DNA of 43,860 nucleotides from an uncultured Treponema sp. (GCA_946540605.1 CAMNIU010000150.1:1-43860); one strand, 5' to 3'. Positions 34,061 through 42,734 are shown, counted from the first letter of the stretch. A program made the numbers and translations. Notes: generated by a model from the letters alone, not told the origin.

Positions 34061-34208
34061 TTACGGCAAAGAGGTCGTAGATAGAATTTCGTATTTTGTA
34101 CGAGATTGTGTCTACGACCTTTTTTGTTTTGTGAAAAATCTCTAAGCCGGCAAAGAGGCCGCGGTAACTTTTGCGTTTTATGCGTAATTGTGTCCGCGGC
34201 TTTTTTTA
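34061..34208 (+). promoter_or_regulatory. gltB leader: two hexaloop-terminator units in series
   Basis: Unit 1 is TTACGGC[AAAGAG]GTCGTAG (34061-34080), overlapping a terminator whose 3' arm TCTACGACC and T run end near 34125. Unit 2 is CGGC[AAAGAG]GCCG (34148-34161), overlapping a terminator with 3' arm GTCCGCGGC and a T run ending at 34207. Both loops have A1 and G4. The stems differ between units while pairing is kept. Confidence 0.86.
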
Positions 34209-34228
34209 TGGCGGATAAGGAACGTTAG

Positions 34229-37200
34229 ATGAAAACTTTGTATGAACCAGTTTTTGAACATGATGCCTGCGGTATAGGTGCTGTAGTAAATATTGACGGC
34301 TCCAAAACGCATAAGATTGTTGATAATGCTTTGAGCATTGTTGAAAAACTTGAACACCGAGCGGGTAAGGATGCAAGCGGTGAAACTGGAGACGGTGTAG
34401 GTATTCTTGTTCAGATTTGTCACAAGTTTTATAAACAGGCTGCACAGGATTTGATTGGTTCGCTTGATGAACGCGATTACGGTATCGGTCAGTTTTTCTT
34501 TCCGGGAGAGGAAGTGGAATGTGTTTCTGAAAAAGCACGTTTTGAAAAATGCTGTTCTGAAGAAGGCTTGAAGTTTCTTGGCTGGCGTAAAGTTCCTGTA
34601 AATGCTGAAGTGCTTGGTAAAAAGGCGCGCGACTGTATGCCGAATATCTGGCAGGCATTTATTGCGCGCCCTTCTGAATGTGAGAAGGGAATTGATTTCG
34701 ACCGCAGACTTTATATTGCCAGACGCGAGTTTGAAAAGCAGGATAGCGAACATAAAACTTATGTATGTTCTTTGAGCAGCCGAACAATTGTTTACAAAGG
34801 TATGTTCCTTGTTCATGAGCTCCGCACTTTTTACAGCGATTTACAGTCTCCAGAGTATGAGTCTGCTCTGGCTCTTGTTCATTCTCGCTTTTCTACAAAT
34901 ACTCAGCCTAGCTGGCAGCGTGCTCATCCAAATCGTTTTATTGCGCATAACGGTGAAATTAATACAATCCGCGGAAACGTTGACCGTATGCTTGCTCGCG
35001 AAGAAACTGTTAGTTCTACCAAACTTGATAAAACTCAGATGCAGAAAATCCTTCCTGCGGTAGATACAACTGGTTCTGATTCTGCAATGCTCGATAATAC
35101 CCTCGAGTTCCTTGTTATGAACGGTGTACCACTTCCACTTGCTGTTATGATGTGTATTCCTGAACCTTGGAAGCACGATGATAATATGCCTCAGAATAAA
35201 AAAGATTTTTATCATTACTGGGCAACTATGATGGAAAGCTGGGATGGTCCTGCTGCAATTCTTTTTAGTGATGGTGATTTACTTGGTGCCACTCTTGACC
35301 GTAATGGGCTTCGTCCAAGCCGCTACTACATCACAAAAGATAATATGCTTATTTTGAGCAGTGAAGTTGGTGTTCTTGATATTCCGGAAGAAAATATAAA
35401 AATTAAATCCCGCCTGCAGCCTGGCCGTATCCTTCTTGTAGATACTGTTCAGAAAAAAATAATTTCTGATGAAGAATGTAAAAAAGAGTATGCATCACTT
35501 TATCCTTATGGTGAATGGCTTGATATGAATCTCATTCATCTTGCTGATTTGAAGATTCCAAACAAAAAGATTCCTGTATTTACTCAGGATGAAAGAAATA
35601 TTATGTACCGTGCCTTTGGCTGGAATTATGAAGATGTAAATGAAATGATTCTGCCTATGGCTCGTAATGGTGTTGAACCTACTGCAAGTATGGGCGTTGA
35701 TACTCCGCTTGCTGTAATGAGCGAAAAACATCCGTCTCTATTTTCTTACTTTAAGCAGCTTTTTGCTCAGGTTACAAACCCTCCAATTGATAGTCTTCGT
35801 GAGAAGGTTGTTACTGACACTACTGTATATGTTGGAAAGGATGGTAACCTTTTGCAGCCGGAGGCAAAGAACTGTCGTGTACTTGAAATTAATAATCCGA
35901 TTTTGACAGGTACTGATTTGATGAAAATCAGTGCTTTGAATCAGCCGGGACTTAAAGCTAAAACTATTTCAATTATATATGAATTAGCTAATGTTGAACT
36001 TGTTTCGTCATCTGACAGCCTGTTAAAAACTGCCCTCGACAATCTCTTTGCAGAAATTGATGCCGCTTATGCTGAAGGCTATAATATAATCATTCTTAGT
36101 GATCGCGGAGTAGATAAAACTCACGCCGCAATTCCTGCTATTCTTGCTGTGTCTGCTGTTGAACAGTATTTAATCCGAACAAAAAAACGTACTGCAATTT
36201 CTATTATTCTTGAAACGGCAGAAGTTCGAGATGTTCATCAGGCTGCTATGTGTCTTGGTTATGGTGCGCGAGCAATCAATCCTTATCTTGCGCATGAAGC
36301 AATTGCAGAACTTATTGATCAGAAAATTCTTGATAAAGATTATCACACGGCAATTGATGATTACAATAAGGCAATAATTAACGGTATTGTAAAGATTGCT
36401 GCAAAAATGGGAATTAGTACCATTCAATCTTATCAGAGTGCTCAGATTTTTGAAGCAGTTGGAATTGCCGGTGACGTTGTTGAAAAATATTTTACAAATA
36501 CAGTCAGCCGTGTTGGAGGTGTAGGTCTTAAAGAAATAGAAGAAGACGTTCGCTATCATCACGATCAGGGTTTTGACCCTGCTGGGCTTACTGTGAACCA
36601 GCATCTGGATTCTTTTGGTAAACACAAATTCCGTCGTGGTCCTCAGGCAGAAAGTCACCTTTATAACCCAGAAACAATTGTGGCTTTGCAGCAGGCAACT
36701 CGAAATGGAGATTATGTCCGCTTTAAGGAATACACTGCGTTAGTTGACGATAACGCACATCCACATACTCTGCGTGCAATGCTCGACTTTGATTTTGAAA
36801 AAGCTGGAGAAGGTATTTCAATTGATGAAGTAGAAAGTGTGGATGAAATAGTAAAACGCTTTAAAACTGGTGCCATGAGTTATGGTTCAATCAGTGAAGA
36901 AGCTCATAAATGTATGGCTGCTGCAATGAATGCCATTCACGGAAAAAGCAATAGTGGTGAAGGCGGAGAAAAACCTGAACGCCTTGGAACAGAATATAAC
37001 TCTGCAATTAAACAGGTTGCTTCCGGACGTTTTGGTGTTACAGAAGAGTATCTTTTGAGTGCCCGTGAGATTCAGATTAAGATGGCTCAGGGAGCTAAGC
37101 CTGGTGAAGGTGGACACCTGCCTGGTAAAAAAGTTTACCCTTGGATTGCAAAGACAAGATATGCAACTCCTGGTGTTGCTTTGATTTCGCCACCGCCTCA

Positions 37201-38827
37201 TCACGATATCTATTCTATAGAAGATTTGGCTCAGCTTATTTATGATTTGAAAAATGCAAACCGTGCAGCGCGCATCAGTGTAAAGCTTGTAAGTGAAGCA
37301 GGTGTTGGAACTATTGCAGCCGGTGTCGCAAAGGCTGGTGCTCAGGTAATTTTAATTTCAGGACACGATGGTGGTACTGGAGCCGCGCCTATCAGTTCGA
37401 TTCATCATGCCGGTTTACCTTGGGAACTTGGTCTTGCAGAAACTCATCAGACTTTGCTTCAGAATGGTTTACGTGGACGCGTTGTAATTGAAACAGATGG
37501 TAAACTTATGAGTGGTCGTGATGTTGTAATTGCAGCTTTGCTTGGTGCAGAAGAGTTCGGTTTTGCAACTGCTCCTCTTATTGCAATGGGCTGTTCTATG
37601 ATGCGTGTTTGCCAGCTAGATACTTGTCCATTTGGTGTTGCAACTCAGAATGAAAAACTTCGTGCTAAATTCCCTGGAAAACCTGAATATGTAATTAATT
37701 TCATGAAGTTCATTGCTCAGGAAATGCGTGAAATAATGGCAAAACTTGGTGTCCGCACTGTAGAAGAACTTTGCGGTAGAACTGATTTGCTTAAGCTTAA
37801 GGATAAGCAGGGTTTTAAGCGAGCTGGTCTTGTTGATATGAGTCGGGTTCTTGCGAATGCTTCAGAAAATAGTGACTGGAAATCTGACCGTTCTGTTTTC
37901 GATTTTGAACTTGAAAAACGTATCGATCTGACAAAACTTGTTCCTGATTTTGAGAGTCGTCATGCTGAACTTGTTTCAGCATCTACAAACAAGATCCCGA
38001 AACAAGCTCGGGATGACGGTATATGTATCGACATTCAGTCTACAGACCGAACAGTTGGTACAATTCTCGGTTCTGAAATTCAAAAGAAATTTGGAAATAC
38101 ACTTTCTGATGATACTTACTGCGTAAACTTCAAAGGTGGGGCTGGTCAAAGTTTTGGAGCCTTTATTCCTAAAGGACTTACACTCCGCCTTACAGGTGAT
38201 GCAAACGATGCATTTGGTAAAGGCTTAAGCGGTGGAAAACTTGTAATCAAAAAGCCTGCAGAATTTGAGGGTGATGCTGCTGGAAATATAATTGTTGGAA
38301 ATGTAGCTTTATTTGGAGCAACCAGCGGAACTGCTTTTATTAATGGCGTAGCCGGTGAACGTTTCTGTGTTCGAAACTCAGGAGCAACAGTTGTTGCAGA
38401 AGGTTGTGGTGATCATGGTCTTGAATATATGACAGGCGGAACTGCTGTAATTCTTGGTGGAACAGGAAAAAATCTCTGTGCCGGAATGAGTGGCGGTGTT
38501 GCTTATGTAATGGATGAAAAACATGATCTTTACAAACGCATGAATCATGAGCTTGTAAAAATGTATGCTCTTGATGATGAGACAACAACACTGCGTGATA
38601 CCACAGATGAAGCTCGTCTTTACGAACTTATTGAACAGCACGCTGCAGAAACCGGTAGTGAACGCGCTAAGGCAATTCTTTCAGATTGGGAGAATTACAA
38701 AACTTGCTTTAAGAAAATCATTCCAAATGATTATCTGCGCATTATGACAGAAATTGCTGCAGAAGAAAAAACTGGCAAGGCACACGATGAGGCAGTGCTG
38801 GATGCTTTCAGAAAATGTTCAGCATAG
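34229..38827 (+). CDS. gltB: Glutamate synthase, large subunit
   Basis: GltB moves the glutamine amide to 2-oxoglutarate. The 1532-residue protein has a class II amidotransferase domain with the nucleophile at Cys14 (EHDACGIGAV) after a short propeptide, a central domain, the FMN-binding synthase domain (KPGEGGHLPGKKV, SGHDGGTGAAP), the 3Fe-4S cysteines in CSMMRVCQLDTC and a C-terminal GXGXG helix domain. A palindromic repeat (HAELVSAS ... KQARDDG) is inserted in frame at about residues 1244-1263, between the synthase and GXGXG domains. AAGGA precedes the start. It is the first gene of gltB-gltD-purF. Confidence 0.96.
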   Translation: MKTLYEPVFEHDACGIGAVVNIDGSKTHKIVDNALSIVEKLEHRAGKDASGETGDGVGILVQICHKFYKQAAQDLIGSLDERDYGIGQFFFPGEEVECVSEKARFEKCCSEEGLKFLGWRKVPVNAEVLGKKARDCMPNIWQAFIARPSECEKGIDFDRRLYIARREFEKQDSEHKTYVCSLSSRTIVYKGMFLVHELRTFYSDLQSPEYESALALVHSRFSTNTQPSWQRAHPNRFIAHNGEINTIRGNVDRMLAREETVSSTKLDKTQMQKILPAVDTTGSDSAMLDNTLEFLVMNGVPLPLAVMMCIPEPWKHDDNMPQNKKDFYHYWATMMESWDGPAAILFSDGDLLGATLDRNGLRPSRYYITKDNMLILSSEVGVLDIPEENIKIKSRLQPGRILLVDTVQKKIISDEECKKEYASLYPYGEWLDMNLIHLADLKIPNKKIPVFTQDERNIMYRAFGWNYEDVNEMILPMARNGVEPTASMGVDTPLAVMSEKHPSLFSYFKQLFAQVTNPPIDSLREKVVTDTTVYVGKDGNLLQPEAKNCRVLEINNPILTGTDLMKISALNQPGLKAKTISIIYELANVELVSSSDSLLKTALDNLFAEIDAAYAEGYNIIILSDRGVDKTHAAIPAILAVSAVEQYLIRTKKRTAISIILETAEVRDVHQAAMCLGYGARAINPYLAHEAIAELIDQKILDKDYHTAIDDYNKAIINGIVKIAAKMGISTIQSYQSAQIFEAVGIAGDVVEKYFTNTVSRVGGVGLKEIEEDVRYHHDQGFDPAGLTVNQHLDSFGKHKFRRGPQAESHLYNPETIVALQQATRNGDYVRFKEYTALVDDNAHPHTLRAMLDFDFEKAGEGISIDEVESVDEIVKRFKTGAMSYGSISEEAHKCMAAAMNAIHGKSNSGEGGEKPERLGTEYNSAIKQVASGRFGVTEEYLLSAREIQIKMAQGAKPGEGGHLPGKKVYPWIAKTRYATPGVALISPPPHHDIYSIEDLAQLIYDLKNANRAARISVKLVSEAGVGTIAAGVAKAGAQVILISGHDGGTGAAPISSIHHAGLPWELGLAETHQTLLQNGLRGRVVIETDGKLMSGRDVVIAALLGAEEFGFATAPLIAMGCSMMRVCQLDTCPFGVATQNEKLRAKFPGKPEYVINFMKFIAQEMREIMAKLGVRTVEELCGRTDLLKLKDKQGFKRAGLVDMSRVLANASENSDWKSDRSVFDFELEKRIDLTKLVPDFESRHAELVSASTNKIPKQARDDGICIDIQSTDRTVGTILGSEIQKKFGNTLSDDTYCVNFKGGAGQSFGAFIPKGLTLRLTGDANDAFGKGLSGGKLVIKKPAEFEGDAAGNIIVGNVALFGATSGTAFINGVAGERFCVRNSGATVVAEGCGDHGLEYMTGGTAVILGGTGKNLCAGMSGGVAYVMDEKHDLYKRMNHELVKMYALDDETTTLRDTTDEARLYELIEQHAAETGSERAKAILSDWENYKTCFKKIIPNDYLRIMTEIAAEEKTGKAHDEAVLDAFRKCSA
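37958..38018. repeat. In-frame HAELVSAS palindromic repeat in gltB
   Basis: TGCTGAACTTGTTTCAGCA and TCCCGAAACAAGCTCGGGA palindromes are bounded by CGTCA/TGACG. The peptide matches the insertion in AsnB. Confidence 0.85.
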
Positions 38828-38848
38828 CGGAAAATCAGGAGAATCAAA

Positions 38849-40411
38849 ATGGCAAAACCAACAGGATTTATGGATTATAAAAGAATTGAAAACGGAAATG
38901 TTCCTCCTTTGGAGCGCATAAATAATTTTAAGGAGTTTCATCCAAAACTAGATGAAAAGGCTCGGCGGGAACAGGCAGCACGTTGTATGAATTGCGGGGT
39001 GCCAATGTGTCAGAGTGCAATTAAACTTGCAGGAATGGTAACTGGTTGTCCTCTTCACAATTACATTCCTGAGTGGAACGATGCTCTTTTTAATGGGCAG
39101 TTCGATATGGCTGCCTGGAGACTTTTAAAGACATCTTCTTTTCCTGAATTTACCGGTCGTGTTTGTCCTGCTCTCTGCGAAAAAGCCTGTAACTGCGGAA
39201 GCCCTGTTGTTGGAGAAGGAGCTGTAACGGTTCATGATAATGAATTATTTATAATCGAAAAAGCTTTTGAAACCGGTTATATGAAGCCTGAAATTCCTGC
39301 TCACAGAAGTGACAAAAAAGTTGCAGTTATTGGTGCAGGGCCTAGTGGACTTGCTGCTGCAGACTGGCTCAACCGTCGGGGACACAGCGTTACGGTTTTT
39401 GAGCGTGAAGATAAGGCCGGCGGTCTTTTGATGTATGGTATTCCAAATATGAAGCTCGATAAAAAGATTGTAGATCGTCGTATTGAACTTATGAAGGCAG
39501 AGGGTGTTGAATTTATTTTCAATGCTGATGTTGGCCGCAGTTATGCTGCTTCTCAGATTTTAAAAGATTTTGATGCTGTAGCTTTGTGTTGTGGTGCAAA
39601 AAAAGCACGTGCCCTTACAGCACCTGGAGTAGACGCAAAAGGCGTAATTTTTGCTGTAGATTTTTTAAAGGCAGTTACAAAGAGCGTTATAGCAACAAGT
39701 AATGCTCTTGAAGAAATAGGCATTGCTCCTGCAAATAAACAGATAGGCCAGATGCTCGTACAAGATTTTGGAATTGAAGTCGAAGGAAAAGATGTTGTAA
39801 TTGTTGGCGGTGGTGACACTGGAAACGACTGTTGTGGTTCTGCAATTCGTTTAGGCTGTAAGTCTGTAACACAAATAGAAATGATGCCTTGTCCGCCTGT
39901 AGAACGTGCAGAAAATAATCCGTGGCCGCAGTGGCCTAGGGTGCTAAAGGTTGATTATGGTGCAGAAGAAAGCATTGCAAGGTTTGGACATGATCCTAGA
40001 GTTTATGAAACAACTGTAAAAGAAGTAATAAGCAATAACGGACATATAACAGCTGTCCGTATTATAGAAGTTGAATTCAAGATGATTGATGGGAAACGCC
40101 AGCTTGTAGAACGCGAAGGAACAGAAAAAACTCTGCCTTGTGATCTGCTTCTGGTAGCTGCCGGCTTTACTGGTTGTGAAGAATATACAGCGCAGGCATT
40201 TGGTACTGAACTTGGTCCTCGTGGTACTGTAGCTTCTTTTGGAGAGTCGACTCCTGAGTTAGCAAGTCCTAACGGATATGCTACTAATGTTGCAAAGGTA
40301 TTTACCGCTGGAGATATGCATCGCGGCCAGTCTCTGGTTGTATGGGCAATTGCAGAAGGTCGTGAATGTGCGCGCCAGATTGATGAATTTCTTTTAGACG
40401 AGGCTGAGTAA
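38849..40411 (+). CDS. gltD: Glutamate synthase, small subunit
   Basis: GltD takes electrons from NAD(P)H and passes them through FAD and Fe-S clusters to GltB. The 520-residue protein has two cysteine groups for 4Fe-4S clusters in the N-terminal 120 residues (RCMNCGVPMC and GRVCPALCEKACNCG), an FAD-binding motif VAVIGAGPSGLAAADWLNRRG (about residues 152-172, shown here to 20 residues or so) and a second nucleotide site VVIVGGGDTGNDC. AGGAG precedes the ATG. The gene is 21 bases after gltB. Confidence 0.95.
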   Translation: MAKPTGFMDYKRIENGNVPPLERINNFKEFHPKLDEKARREQAARCMNCGVPMCQSAIKLAGMVTGCPLHNYIPEWNDALFNGQFDMAAWRLLKTSSFPEFTGRVCPALCEKACNCGSPVVGEGAVTVHDNELFIIEKAFETGYMKPEIPAHRSDKKVAVIGAGPSGLAAADWLNRRGHSVTVFEREDKAGGLLMYGIPNMKLDKKIVDRRIELMKAEGVEFIFNADVGRSYAASQILKDFDAVALCCGAKKARALTAPGVDAKGVIFAVDFLKAVTKSVIATSNALEEIGIAPANKQIGQMLVQDFGIEVEGKDVVIVGGGDTGNDCCGSAIRLGCKSVTQIEMMPCPPVERAENNPWPQWPRVLKVDYGAEESIARFGHDPRVYETTVKEVISNNGHITAVRIIEVEFKMIDGKRQLVEREGTEKTLPCDLLLVAAGFTGCEEYTAQAFGTELGPRGTVASFGESTPELASPNGYATNVAKVFTAGDMHRGQSLVVWAIAEGRECARQIDEFLLDEAE

Positions 40412-41899
40412 ATGGGACTGCATGATGAATGTGGAGTTGTCGGAATTTACGGCGCGCTGAGTGCGGCACAACTTGCTTACTATGCGCTTACAAGCCTTCA
40501 GCACCGCGGGCAGGAGAGCGCGGGAATTGCTGTGAGCGATGGTGGAGTGGACGGAAAAATAAAGCTGCACAAGGGAATGGGGCTTGTGGGCGATGTTTTT
40601 AAGAATGGCGATTTAGATAAGCTTGAGGGATCTATTGCAGTTGGGCATGTTCGCTATGCAACTGCCGGCGGGCGCACAATTGAAAATGCTCAGCCATTTT
40701 TGAATACTTACAAGTTTGGTTCAATTGCTTTGGCTCATAATGGTCAGCTTGTAAATCACACAGAACTCCGTTCTCTTCTCGAAGATTCAGGAAGTACTTT
40801 TAGTTCTTCAAGCGACAGCGAAGTTATTTTAAAATTAATCGTTCGCAAATATATAGAAAAGGGTGGAAAGCCCGGACATGCAAGCCATGATATGAACTTG
40901 TTTATTGAAGCTGTTGTTGAAGCTGTAAAAGCTATAAAAGGCTCCTTTGCACTTTGTATTATGACGCAGGATATATTGATAGCCGTACGTGACCCGAATG
41001 GTATAAGACCTCTTTGTATAGGAAACTTAAATGGGGGCGTTACGGGGGCGGAGTCCCCGTTCGAAGGGGTAGCGGAAAAGGGCGAAGCTCTTTGCAGCGA
41101 GGGGGAGACTTCCCCCTCATATATAATTACTTCTGAATCTTGTGCAATTGATTCTGTGAATGGAAAATTTATACGAGATGTATTACCTGGTGAAGTGGTC
41201 ATTATAGATAAAAATGGAATACGAAGTATACTAACTAACGATAGTTCGTCAAATTGTGAAGCTGCTTCAAAACGAACCTGCATTTTTGAATATGTTTATT
41301 TTGCACGTCCGGACAGTGTAATTGACGGTATTCCGGTACAGGAAGCCCGCTATAAAATGGGTGCTATCCTTGCCCGTGAAAGTAAAGTAGATGCTGATGT
41401 TGTAATTGGAGTTCCAGACAGTGGGATTGGTGCTGCTATTGGTTATGCTAAAGAAAGTGGAATTCCTTATGTCACTGGAATTGTGAAAAACAAATATATA
41501 GGGCGAACCTTTATTGCTCCTACGCAGAAAGAACGTGAAAATATGGTATTCGTTAAATTAAATGCCATTGGATGTGATTTGTGCGGTAAAAGGGTTGTCG
41601 TTATAGATGATTCAATTGTTCGGGGAACAACCAGCCGTCGTCTTGTTCAGATTTTAAGAAGAGCTGGAGCAAAAGAAGTGCACTTTCGTGTAAGTTCGCC
41701 ACCGGTAAAGTTTCCGTGCTATCTTGGAATAGATACACCAAGTAAAAGCGAATTAATTTCAAGTACTCATGAGCTAGAAGAAATACGTAAGGAAATTGGA
41801 GCTGACTCGCTGGCCTTTATAAGTCTCGAAGGAATGCTCAAAGCGCTGGGAAGCAATTCATTCTGCCGGGGATGTTTTAATGGTGAATACCCGGTTTGA
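40412..41899 (+). CDS. purF: Amidophosphoribosyltransferase (Fe-S type)
   Basis: PurF commits PRPP and glutamine to purine synthesis. The 495-residue protein has a class II amidotransferase domain with Cys7 (HDECGVVGIYG) after a short propeptide, SLQHRGQESAG, and the PRPP site VVVIDDSIVRGTTS. The cysteines of the Bacillus-type 4Fe-4S cluster appear to be present (CIFEYVYF, KFPCYLG, SFCRGCFNG). A palindromic repeat of about 29 residues (GAESPFEGVAEKGEALCSEG) is inserted in frame near residues 208-236. The ATG directly follows the gltD stop codon, so it belongs to the nitrogen-controlled gltB operon. Confidence 0.95.
   Translation: MGLHDECGVVGIYGALSAAQLAYYALTSLQHRGQESAGIAVSDGGVDGKIKLHKGMGLVGDVFKNGDLDKLEGSIAVGHVRYATAGGRTIENAQPFLNTYKFGSIALAHNGQLVNHTELRSLLEDSGSTFSSSSDSEVILKLIVRKYIEKGGKPGHASHDMNLFIEAVVEAVKAIKGSFALCIMTQDILIAVRDPNGIRPLCIGNLNGGVTGAESPFEGVAEKGEALCSEGETSPSYIITSESCAIDSVNGKFIRDVLPGEVVIIDKNGIRSILTNDSSSNCEAASKRTCIFEYVYFARPDSVIDGIPVQEARYKMGAILARESKVDADVVIGVPDSGIGAAIGYAKESGIPYVTGIVKNKYIGRTFIAPTQKERENMVFVKLNAIGCDLCGKRVVVIDDSIVRGTTSRRLVQILRRAGAKEVHFRVSSPPVKFPCYLGIDTPSKSELISSTHELEEIRKEIGADSLAFISLEGMLKALGSNSFCRGCFNGEYPV
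41033..41118. repeat. GC-rich palindromic repeat in frame in purF
   Basis: GGGGGCGGAGTCCCCG, GAAGGGGTAGCG and GGGGGAGACTTCCCCC follow the layout of the carB1 copy in the same orientation. Confidence 0.8.
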
Positions 41900-41904
41900 T
41901 GAAT

Positions 41905-42444
41905 TTATTCTTCGGGATTTTCCAATGCGCGTAAAATTTCTTTTTCAAGTGGTGTAGGACTCCAGAGTTCTCGTGAAGTAAAGTTCAGGTAAAACTGTCC
42001 GTTATCTGCTCGGGTAAACTCTGGCACAACACTGGTTTCCGGATATTTTTGCAAAAACCAGAGTCTCAAAAATGCTGAATCCTCTCCAAGTGTGTAATCA
42101 GCTTTGCGGCACAAAGGTGATGAAAGTTCCATAGTTCGCAGTTTTATATTTTGATTTTCTGATTTTTCGTTTTCACAGAATTCTACAAGTTTACAAAAGA
42201 AGTCATAGGCCTTAATGAGATTATCTTCGTCCTCTTCAATATCCTGAGTACGCGGTTCCGCAAAATCTTCAAATCTACGACACAAAAAACTTCTGCGGTC
42301 TGTTTCTCTTGCGTTAATTTCATCCTGAAGTTTTTTATCTTTCGAAACTGGTGCCGGTTGAGCATCTAAAGCATCATTACTCATCTTTGCGAATTTTCTG
42401 GAAAAAGCATTCAGCACTTTTATAGGATTATTTTTTTCTGACAT
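41905..42444 (-). CDS. Hypothetical protein of about 179 residues
   Basis: I do not recognise this protein. It is soluble, acidic and charged, with no signal peptide. The N-terminal third is polar (KVLNAFSRKFAKM, SKDKKLQDEINARETDRR), and the C-terminal half holds RKADYTLGEDSAFLRLWFLQKYPET and PTPLEKEILRALENPEE. The chosen start (MSEKNN, 42444) has no ribosome site but lies about eight bases after a good -10 box, so the message may be leaderless. It is convergent with purF, six bases apart, with no visible terminator between. Confidence 0.7.
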   Translation of the reverse strand: MSEKNNPIKVLNAFSRKFAKMSNDALDAQPAPVSKDKKLQDEINARETDRRSFLCRRFEDFAEPRTQDIEEDEDNLIKAYDFFCKLVEFCENEKSENQNIKLRTMELSSPLCRKADYTLGEDSAFLRLWFLQKYPETSVVPEFTRADNGQFYLNFTSRELWSPTPLEKEILRALENPEE

Positions 42445-42451
42445 AACTAGA

Positions 42452-42479
42452 ATTCTAATGCGAAAGTCCGAAAAGTCAA
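42452..42479 (-). promoter_or_regulatory. Promoter of the 179-residue hypothetical gene
   Basis: On the minus strand TTGACT (42474-42479) and TAGAAT (42452-42457) are 16 bases apart. The -10 box ends eight bases before the ATG. Confidence 0.6.
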
Positions 42480-42534
42480 GAAAAAGGCGAATATAAAAAG
42501 AAATCAGCAATTAAAAATGTATTGAAAGTAAAGA

Positions 42535-42560
42535 GATCTCGGGCAAACTGGATTCGAACC
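42535..42560 (-). repeat. tRNA 3'-end fragment, copy 1 (T-loop to acceptor)
   Basis: The 26 bases are identical to 42681-42706. On the minus strand they read GGTTCGAATCC then AGTTTGCCCGAG, the T-loop and acceptor 3' strand of a tRNA. Homology ends exactly at the T-loop, where hairpin copy D begins. Confidence 0.7.
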
Positions 42561-42567
42561 CGCCAAA

Positions 42568-42631
42568 AATCGAAAATCCGTTAAAAAACGAGCTGCGACA
42601 GCGGGTCGTTTTAGGATTATCGAAAAAATGG
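42568..42631. repeat. Bulged hairpin repeat, copy D
   Basis: The outer stem ATCC/GGAT is extended by CGCCA...TGGCG; the inner stem is AAAACGA/TCGTTTT, and the CGTTA bulge is the same as in copies A-C. It follows directly on tRNA fragment copy 1. Confidence 0.65.
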
Positions 42632-42684
42632 CGCATATAAAAAGATTTCTATGTTTAGAAAGTCATAAGTTAAATTAAAAGATC

Positions 42685-42726
42685 TCGGGCAAACTGGATT
42701 CGAACCAGCGACCTCAACGTCCCGAA
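42685..42726 (-). other. 3' part of a tRNA-Pro(CGG) gene, anticodon loop to discriminator
   Basis: On the minus strand the fragment reads TTCGGGA (anticodon loop, CGG), the CGTTG 3' half of the anticodon stem, the T-arm GCTGG-TTCGAAT-CCAGT, and TTGCCCG plus A. G72 facing C1 and discriminator A fit proline. The 5' half is absent: the bases before the anticodon loop do not pair with CGTTG. A fragment starting exactly at the anticodon loop is what integration into a tRNA gene leaves behind. Confidence 0.7.
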
Positions 42727-42734
42727 CTGGATAA

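Noticed and set aside
42685..42726. A functional tRNA-Pro gene
   Set aside because: The D-arm, the 5' acceptor strand and the 5' half of the anticodon stem are missing.
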